35,353 nucleotides of DNA. Source: Candidatus Aenigmatarchaeota archaeon. Lineage in GTDB: Archaea > Aenigmatarchaeota > Aenigmatarchaeia > CG10238-14. The stretch spans positions 1 through 35,353 of the forward strand of contig JAFCCM010000013.1 in assembly GCA_017610225.1 (NCBI GenBank), written 5' to 3'. A program made the translations under genes and the position numbers. Each line of letters opens with the position of its first letter. Within the stretch, counting starts at the first letter, position 1. Positions 30,562 to 35,353 of the stretch are shown one piece after another. The notes beneath the pieces were generated by a model that worked only from the letters and a program-made list of their open reading frames with translations, had not been told where the DNA came from and made no database searches.

Positions 30562-33294
30562 TTATATTTCCTCACCGCATAAGATTTTATCCATAACACC
30601 ATGATATAATCCTGAGTCAAGAATACCTCTAATTATATGTTTCTTTGGATTTGAAAATGCTAAACCCATTAACCAACTTTCATTGCTAGGAACTGTCTGC
30701 ACGCTCAAATACTTTGGAACATTATTTTGTCTATTTTTAATTAATCTCCATTTTTTATTATTAAACCACATTAACTGAGATACAACACATTCAAAATGTA
30801 CATGATGTATTGTTCTACTAGTATTATAACAAGTATATAATTGAGAAACTAAGTTTTCTGGTGTAGTTCCTTTTGGAAATTTATGAAGAAGTTTAGATAC
30901 TGTTGATAAATCAGCTACAATATCTTGTTGTTTCATTTCTTTATCATCTGATCCATCCTCATTTTTATGAAGAACAGCAACACCAGATGTATGGAACGTG
31001 CGCAGAACTAATTGAGTATTACATTCACCCAAGCTTTGAGCTGCTATAACACCTACAAATTTACTATCCAACATTTTATGTAACTCACCATAACAAGTAG
31101 TACAAACTTTTGGATTCTTACAATATATTGGACTTCTAACATTAACTACTTCTCCTACATAACCAAGATAATTATACTCAGTCATTTTAATAAGAGAACC
31201 ATTTTCCATAAACCATTTGCCAATTAATAGTTTAGCTTTTTTCTCATTATCAACATATACTTGTAATAGATCAGTGGTACCACAATCTTCTACATCCTTA
31301 TCAATTTGAAGATTAGCGCAAGTAAATATTAATTTTCTAGATAGATATCCAGATGTTCCAGTATTTAAAGCAACATCAAGTAATCCTTTTCTACTACCAT
31401 AAGTTGAATTAAAAAATTCCTTTGGAGTAAGACCATTTATAAAACTATGTTTAATAGGTTCTTCAATAATTTGTCCTCTAAAGTTTGAAATAAAACCTCT
31501 AGTCAAAACTATTTGTCTAACCTGATCCCAACTGCCTCTAGCTCCAGATTCAACCATATAAGCATAATTAAAATTATTTCTAAGGTATTGAGTAGTTTCT
31601 TCCTTAGATACCATATCCAATTGCTCTCTGATATTATCACTTTCATATAAGGAATCTCTTTTTTCAAGACATCCATCAATAAAACATTCATCCAATGATA
31701 ATGTAGCTCCAAATAATGTTGAATATTTAAACCCTAAAAATTTAACTTTGTCCAATACTTCAGCAGTAATTTCATTTGAATATCTATTATTAACATCTGT
31801 CAGATAGTATTTAATTTCTTTACTACCAATTTCTTTGTCAATTACTGGGTAATCTTCTGGAAAACAATCATTTAGTAATTTACGATCTGCTTTAATTATC
31901 TTACCTTTACATTCAATATCATTTTGTAAATTATCAAATATTTTATGTGTAACAGCATATATTCCTAAAATAATATCTTGACTTGGAGTTGTTGATAAAC
32001 TACCATTAGAAGGATTAGTAAGATTTCTTATAACAAGCAATCTATCTAATATTTCTTGTTTAGTCTCTTCACTAATTGGAACATATACAGCCATTTGATC
32101 TCCATCAAAATCTGCATTAAATGGAGGGCAAGATAATGGATGAATCTTTATAACTTTGTCTAAATTAACTTTTGTTTTATATCCAAGAAGACTCAACCTA
32201 TGTAATGAAGGTTGTCTGTTTAATAAACACACTTCATCTTTAGCTATTTCTTCACAAGTATTAAATAAAACTGGATTATTAATTTCAATGCACTTATCAA
32301 TAAAATCAATAGCATTGTTAATCTTTTTAAATCTACCCAGCTCAATAATTTTCTTTGCTATTTTTAACTTAAATAACTCAAGAAACATTAGATAAGGAAG
32401 AGAACAATATTCCATACTCAATGTAGGATCTGGAACAATTACTGCTCTACCAGAGAAATCAATTCTTTTTCCTAAAATATTTCCACGAATTAACCCTTCT
32501 TTCTTAGACATTTTCTCAAGAATATATGCATATAATTCATTAACATCTTTTTGTAATTGTCTATAATAGTTATAAAATAAATTTCTATCAACTCTCGCAT
32601 CAACAATTGTTTCTCTCATTGCTTCTTTTTTAGTTAATATTTGAGTATAATATCTATTAATTTTATCAGATGATACTTGACCTTTTTTACTAATCTTTTT
32701 TGAAGCTGGTCTTAAATCAGGCGGAAGAACAATAACCTGATTTATTATTAATTGATCAATATTTTCTTTTATAATATCCCAAATTGTATCTCCAATTGAA
32801 ATTTGAGTATCAGCTAAATCTTCAACTAATACTCTAATAGCTTCAGTACCAACCAAAGAATTTCTATCTATATTTTCTGGATCTTGTTTTGTAACTTCCC
32901 ACCCTTCACTTCCATCTTCATATTCTTCATGAGTTAAAATACTATTTTCATCTTTCATTAATTTATCTATTGCTTCCTTAATCTTACGACCTCCCAAATC
33001 AACCAATAGATCATAAAATAAAGGATTAACAACTCCAATTGGAAGTAATATCTTAGCAAATCTTTTTCTTCTAACATTGCTATTAACAACATCAACTCCA
33101 CAAGTAACGCATGTACCACCAGAACCTGAAATTCCATAATAAGTTCCGCATTGACAAGTATAATTCTTTTCTGGTCCAAATATCTGCTCAGAAAACAACC
33201 CTTCCGGATGGGGTTGTTTTTTATTTAGATGTTTGGTTGTTGTGATTTCTTTTAAGTCCTCACAAAATTCTTCAAAATTTAATAATGTAGGCAT
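30562..33294 (-). CDS. rpoC: RNA polymerase beta' subunit (phage-encoded)
   Basis: The 910-residue single-chain protein has an N-terminal zinc ribbon (C47, C49, C62, C65), LLGKRIDFSGRAVIV-like ILGKRIDFSGRAVIVPDP (~273-290), the catalytic NADFDGDQMAVYVP (~393-406, metal-binding DFDGD), KNPKVCTTCYGEL (second zinc site) and the trigger-loop region AAQSLGECNTQLVLRTFHT (residues ~770-790). The C-terminus NPKKHIIRGILDSG matches the end of bacterial beta'. The whole chain is present, unlike the split subunits of phiKZ-type phages. It stops one base before the HNH gene start. Confidence 0.95.
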   Translation of the reverse strand: MPTLLNFEEFCEDLKEITTTKHLNKKQPHPEGLFSEQIFGPEKNYTCQCGTYYGISGSGGTCVTCGVDVVNSNVRRKRFAKILLPIGVVNPLFYDLLVDLGGRKIKEAIDKLMKDENSILTHEEYEDGSEGWEVTKQDPENIDRNSLVGTEAIRVLVEDLADTQISIGDTIWDIIKENIDQLIINQVIVLPPDLRPASKKISKKGQVSSDKINRYYTQILTKKEAMRETIVDARVDRNLFYNYYRQLQKDVNELYAYILEKMSKKEGLIRGNILGKRIDFSGRAVIVPDPTLSMEYCSLPYLMFLELFKLKIAKKIIELGRFKKINNAIDFIDKCIEINNPVLFNTCEEIAKDEVCLLNRQPSLHRLSLLGYKTKVNLDKVIKIHPLSCPPFNADFDGDQMAVYVPISEETKQEILDRLLVIRNLTNPSNGSLSTTPSQDIILGIYAVTHKIFDNLQNDIECKGKIIKADRKLLNDCFPEDYPVIDKEIGSKEIKYYLTDVNNRYSNEITAEVLDKVKFLGFKYSTLFGATLSLDECFIDGCLEKRDSLYESDNIREQLDMVSKEETTQYLRNNFNYAYMVESGARGSWDQVRQIVLTRGFISNFRGQIIEEPIKHSFINGLTPKEFFNSTYGSRKGLLDVALNTGTSGYLSRKLIFTCANLQIDKDVEDCGTTDLLQVYVDNEKKAKLLIGKWFMENGSLIKMTEYNYLGYVGEVVNVRSPIYCKNPKVCTTCYGELHKMLDSKFVGVIAAQSLGECNTQLVLRTFHTSGVAVLHKNEDGSDDKEMKQQDIVADLSTVSKLLHKFPKGTTPENLVSQLYTCYNTSRTIHHVHFECVVSQLMWFNNKKWRLIKNRQNNVPKYLSVQTVPSNESWLMGLAFSNPKKHIIRGILDSGLYHGVMDKILCGEEI

Positions 33295-33296
33295 TA

Positions 33297-33701
33297 TTAT
33301 TCCTTTTCTTTAAAGTTTTTAATTACAAATTCTGCTAAAGCAACTAAATGTTTCTTAATCTCCTTTGATATTTTTTTATTAAAATCTGGCATTAATTTTA
33401 ACATTATTTTACTAACCAAATCTTCTATTTCATTTTGTTGAACATAAGAACCATTATGTATAGATTCTACTTGCTGTTCGAGTTCACTCATATCAATATT
33501 ACTTTCTACAATATTTGCAAAATCATTCGCTATATCTTCAACCTCAACAAGTCTTTTATTGATTTGTTTTACATTTTTTTCAATACCAATCAATACATCT
33601 CTCTGAATATCAAACGCTTCAACGATTTTTGATTTGACTAGTTGTTTATCAATTAATTTTATAAATTCTTTTTTCACTTCTTCACTAAACATATCACTCA
33701 T
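33297..33701 (-). CDS. Coiled-coil protein of unknown function
   Basis: The 134-residue protein is rich in Glu, Lys, Val and Ile in a heptad-like pattern throughout (VEAFDIQRDVLIGIEKNV, ESIHNGSYVQQNEIEDL). It abuts both rpoC (2 bases) and the E1-like gene (touching start to stop), so it is translated with them. It may be an RNA polymerase accessory protein, or part of the ubiquitin-like cluster. Confidence 0.65.
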   Translation of the reverse strand: MSDMFSEEVKKEFIKLIDKQLVKSKIVEAFDIQRDVLIGIEKNVKQINKRLVEVEDIANDFANIVESNIDMSELEQQVESIHNGSYVQQNEIEDLVSKIMLKLMPDFNKKISKEIKKHLVALAEFVIKNFKEKE

Positions 33702-34586
33702 TTAAGCCCCTCCTGTTTCTGGTAACAATTCAATATAAACTTCATCATAGTTTAATTCATTTAATCTTAAAGTATATGATTCATAGTTTAAGTTTAAATT
33801 TCTGGTTATTTCACTAATCTTTGTTACTGCAGTATTAAAAGATGTAATTTCATATTTTTTAAATTTTTGAATAACTTGACCATCCTTATCCTGTCCAACT
33901 ATCAATATTAAATCTTTAGTTGTATTAGCTTTAACAATAGAAGGTAAACATTCATAGAAATTTTTAATCTTTTCATCCCCTTTACAATAATCAATTACCA
34001 TATCAGGTTTGCTATCAAATTCTTTAATAGATTTTAAAATTTCTTTGTTTGCAGAGTTAATTGGTATTTGGTGAGTTATTTGTTTCCTTATTAAATCTTT
34101 TATCTCATCACTGTAAATCATTTGTGTAGCAATTATAGAAGCAGCTGCTAAATCTATATTTCGTAAATTGTGTATATATCTTCCATTAGATTGCCTACTA
34201 ACTTTAATATTTTTCTTAGAATCAATAATTAACATATTAAAAGAAATATATAATCTAACATCAATGTTATTATTTCTAGAACATATAATATCACGACAAT
34301 CCACAACTAAATCTACATTTGGTGTTACTACTTTATTATCAATATATTCAATTGGGTGAGTTATTATATTTAATTCATCACTATTATGTTTGATAATATT
34401 TTTTAATGCCTCAACTTTAAATTTACCAATATCATTCTTTCTATAAATAGATCTACCTATATTTCTATCTTCTACTATATCAGGATCAATTAGTATCAAA
34501 GATTGTAAACCGTCCATTCTAGAAATATTCTCAGCGAAGAATCCTCCAAGGGATCCTAATCCAATTATTACAATACTTTTATACAT
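33702..34586 (-). CDS. ThiF/E1-like enzyme with possible C-terminal ubiquitin-like domain
   Basis: The 294-residue protein has the E1/MoeB/ThiF adenylation core: IIGLGSLGG (residues 7-15), LIDPDIVEDRNIGRSIY (32-48, the DxDxVexxNxxR region), NDIGKFKVEAL (51-61) and DLVVDCRD (92-99). E1 enzymes adenylate the C-terminal glycine of a ubiquitin-like protein. Residues ~225-294 look like a beta-grasp (strand, strand, helix, strand, strand) ending in ELLPETGGA. The Gly-Gly followed by one Ala resembles a ubiquitin precursor needing trimming. No zinc CxxC pairs are obvious, and the catalytic Cys is not assigned. A ubiquitin-like gene is at 35225-35353. Confidence 0.75.
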   Translation of the reverse strand: MYKSIVIIGLGSLGGFFAENISRMDGLQSLILIDPDIVEDRNIGRSIYRKNDIGKFKVEALKNIIKHNSDELNIITHPIEYIDNKVVTPNVDLVVDCRDIICSRNNNIDVRLYISFNMLIIDSKKNIKVSRQSNGRYIHNLRNIDLAAASIIATQMIYSDEIKDLIRKQITHQIPINSANKEILKSIKEFDSKPDMVIDYCKGDEKIKNFYECLPSIVKANTTKDLILIVGQDKDGQVIQKFKKYEITSFNTAVTKISEITRNLNLNYESYTLRLNELNYDEVYIELLPETGGA

Positions 34587-34628
34587 ATCATTTCTTAAAT
34601 CCTTTTATATATTAGTTTAAAACTTAAA

Positions 34629-35156
34629 TCAAGCGATTTTATATCCATAACCTATTATGGAAGATATTGCTGTTGAATAATCCATAGGAATAAATGGTTT
34701 TATAATTTTAAATTCTTTTAACTCTCCATTTTCAACCATTTGTTTTCCAATATCATCCATAGTATTTAATAAAGATTTAATTTCTTTCATAAATGTGTAA
34801 GCTTTACCATATATTTCAATATTAATATTTTTATATGGATGATGAAAAACATTTGATATGTGTTGATTACATATAGGAGAAATGATTTTATATAATTTAT
34901 CAATATAACACGTTACACGATTTGCTACTCTTTTATATTCATTAACATTTGGAATATGATTAATATATTCTATTAATACTTTTAATAATTCCTCAAAATT
35001 ATGTTTTGGAATATGTTTACTAATATGATAAATAGTATTCTTCCATCTTTCATCAATCTCATTTTTATCTATTTTAAATAATTTAACCACTTTACCATCA
35101 ACTTCTGCCATATAACTTTTATCATCTTCTGATATTATTTTTATAGTATCATTCAT
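34629..35156 (-). CDS. Unknown protein between ubiquitin-like and E1-like genes
   Basis: The 175-residue protein (MNDTIKIISEDDKSYMAEVD) has an N-terminal strand pair and a helix-rich body with Cys at about 86 (RVTCYIDKL) and a later IISPICNQH. It is helix-rich, without an obvious E2 or JAB motif (no HPN or JAMM). It lies between two ubiquitin-system-like genes, so it might be an E2-like or substrate protein, but nothing in the sequence proves it. Confidence 0.6.
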   Translation of the reverse strand: MNDTIKIISEDDKSYMAEVDGKVVKLFKIDKNEIDERWKNTIYHISKHIPKHNFEELLKVLIEYINHIPNVNEYKRVANRVTCYIDKLYKIISPICNQHISNVFHHPYKNINIEIYGKAYTFMKEIKSLLNTMDDIGKQMVENGELKEFKIIKPFIPMDYSTAISSIIGYGYKIA

Positions 35157-35172
35157 TATTTTATATCCTTTT

Positions 35173-35208
35173 AAATAAGGGGTAAGGACTAATCCCTACC
35201 CCTTATTT
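35173..35208 (-). terminator. Strong hairpin after the ubiquitin-like gene
   Basis: AAATAAGGGGT (35173-35183) pairs perfectly with ACCCCTTATTT (35198-35208) and the inner arm extends the stem to a small loop, one of the strongest hairpins in the window. The minus strand lacks a long T run after it but the arm ends TTATTT; it probably reduces read-through toward the 175-residue gene, whose ribosome site follows. Confidence 0.6.
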
Positions 35209-35224
35209 TAATCAAAAACTACGA

Positions 35225-35353
35225 CTATCCTTTAGACCCAGCAGGTTTGATAAACTCAAGAACATCTCCTTCTTTAAGAACATAAGAAGAATCAACACCT
35301 TTACAAGCAACCTGACCCTCGGCAAGACGATCAATATTCAGAACTTCTTTAAG
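35225..35353 (-). CDS. Ubiquitin-like (Prok_Ub-type) protein, C-terminal part
   Basis: Only the last 42 residues are in the window. They end VLKEGDVLEFIKPAGSKG, fitting the beta-grasp end (GDxLEF, then a short flexible tail) of the Prok_Ub/PRTRC protein C group, whose members end in a GxKG tail rather than GG. The stop is TAG. With the E1-like gene two genes downstream it suggests a phage ubiquitin-like conjugation or sulfur-transfer system. MoaD or ThiS is the alternative, but those normally end GG. Confidence 0.65.
   Translation of the reverse strand, partial: LKEVLNIDRLAEGQVACKGVDSSYVLKEGDVLEFIKPAGSKG

Noticed and set aside
29760..30562. The HNH gene splitting an RNA polymerase subunit
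   Set aside because: Both flanking subunits carry their full N- and C-terminal motifs.
33702..33722. LPETG near the C-terminus of the E1-like protein as a sortase signal
   Set aside because: No hydrophobic segment or basic tail follows and the protein has no signal peptide, so it is not a cell-wall anchor; it is better read as part of a Gly-Gly tail.

Overview
The window looks like part of the genome of a large (jumbo-type) tailed bacteriophage. Evidence: a terminase large subunit, a tape-measure-like protein, a phage-type split gene with a homing endonuclease, and phage-encoded beta and beta' RNA polymerase subunits, all in a very AT-rich, tightly packed, almost entirely minus-strand gene array with AGGAG-type ribosome binding sites. 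TAA, TAG and TGA all end well-supported genes here, so the code appears standard. The ribosome binding sites and composition would suit a low-GC Gram-positive (Firmicutes-like) host, but that is inference. No tRNA, integrase, CRISPR array or insertion sequence was seen.

Layout, read in the direction of transcription (high to low coordinates). 35353-33297: a partial ubiquitin-like protein ending GSKG, a strong hairpin, an unknown protein, a ThiF/E1-like enzyme whose own C-terminus looks like a second ubiquitin-like domain ending TGGA, and a coiled-coil protein. 33294-26707: complete beta' then complete beta subunits of a multisubunit RNA polymerase, with an HNH endonuclease gene between them. 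26696-24194: a T4 Pnk-like 5' kinase, GTP cyclohydrolase FolE2 and small unknown genes. 24182-21413: a well-expressed-looking 383-residue protein and acidic small proteins. 21363-18521: small zinc-finger genes, four of them tandem paralogues related to the DnaJ CxxCxGxG finger (one cut by a TAG), a HicA-like protein, a putative polymerase-palm-like protein and an HTH-like reading frame cut by a TGA. 18521-16341: RNA ligase RtcB carrying a 353-residue HNH intein exactly at its metal-binding cysteine. 15306-13377: a radical SAM/SPASM enzyme in two pieces, separated by an HNH endonuclease gene. 13375-9595: six proteins that share an N-terminal tag (MKxKxDF[IV]TNSSSx) but otherwise differ, plus a methyltransferase and a small membrane protein. 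9521-6669: an SPFH/flotillin-like membrane protein, a small membrane coiled-coil protein and an acidic 366-residue protein, closed by a strong terminator. 6547-1: a probable virion protein, TerL, a zinc metallopeptidase and the tape-measure-like protein.

Candidates for something undescribed are: (i) the tag family next to the split radical SAM/SPASM enzyme; (ii) the ubiquitin-like/E1 cluster, including an apparent E1-ubiquitin-like fusion, upstream of the viral RNA polymerase; (iii) a possible plus-strand RNA in the only long non-coding gap (4910-5278), beside terL. RtcB with the 5' kinase suggests RNA repair, and FolE2 suggests a 7-deazaguanine pathway completed elsewhere in the genome.
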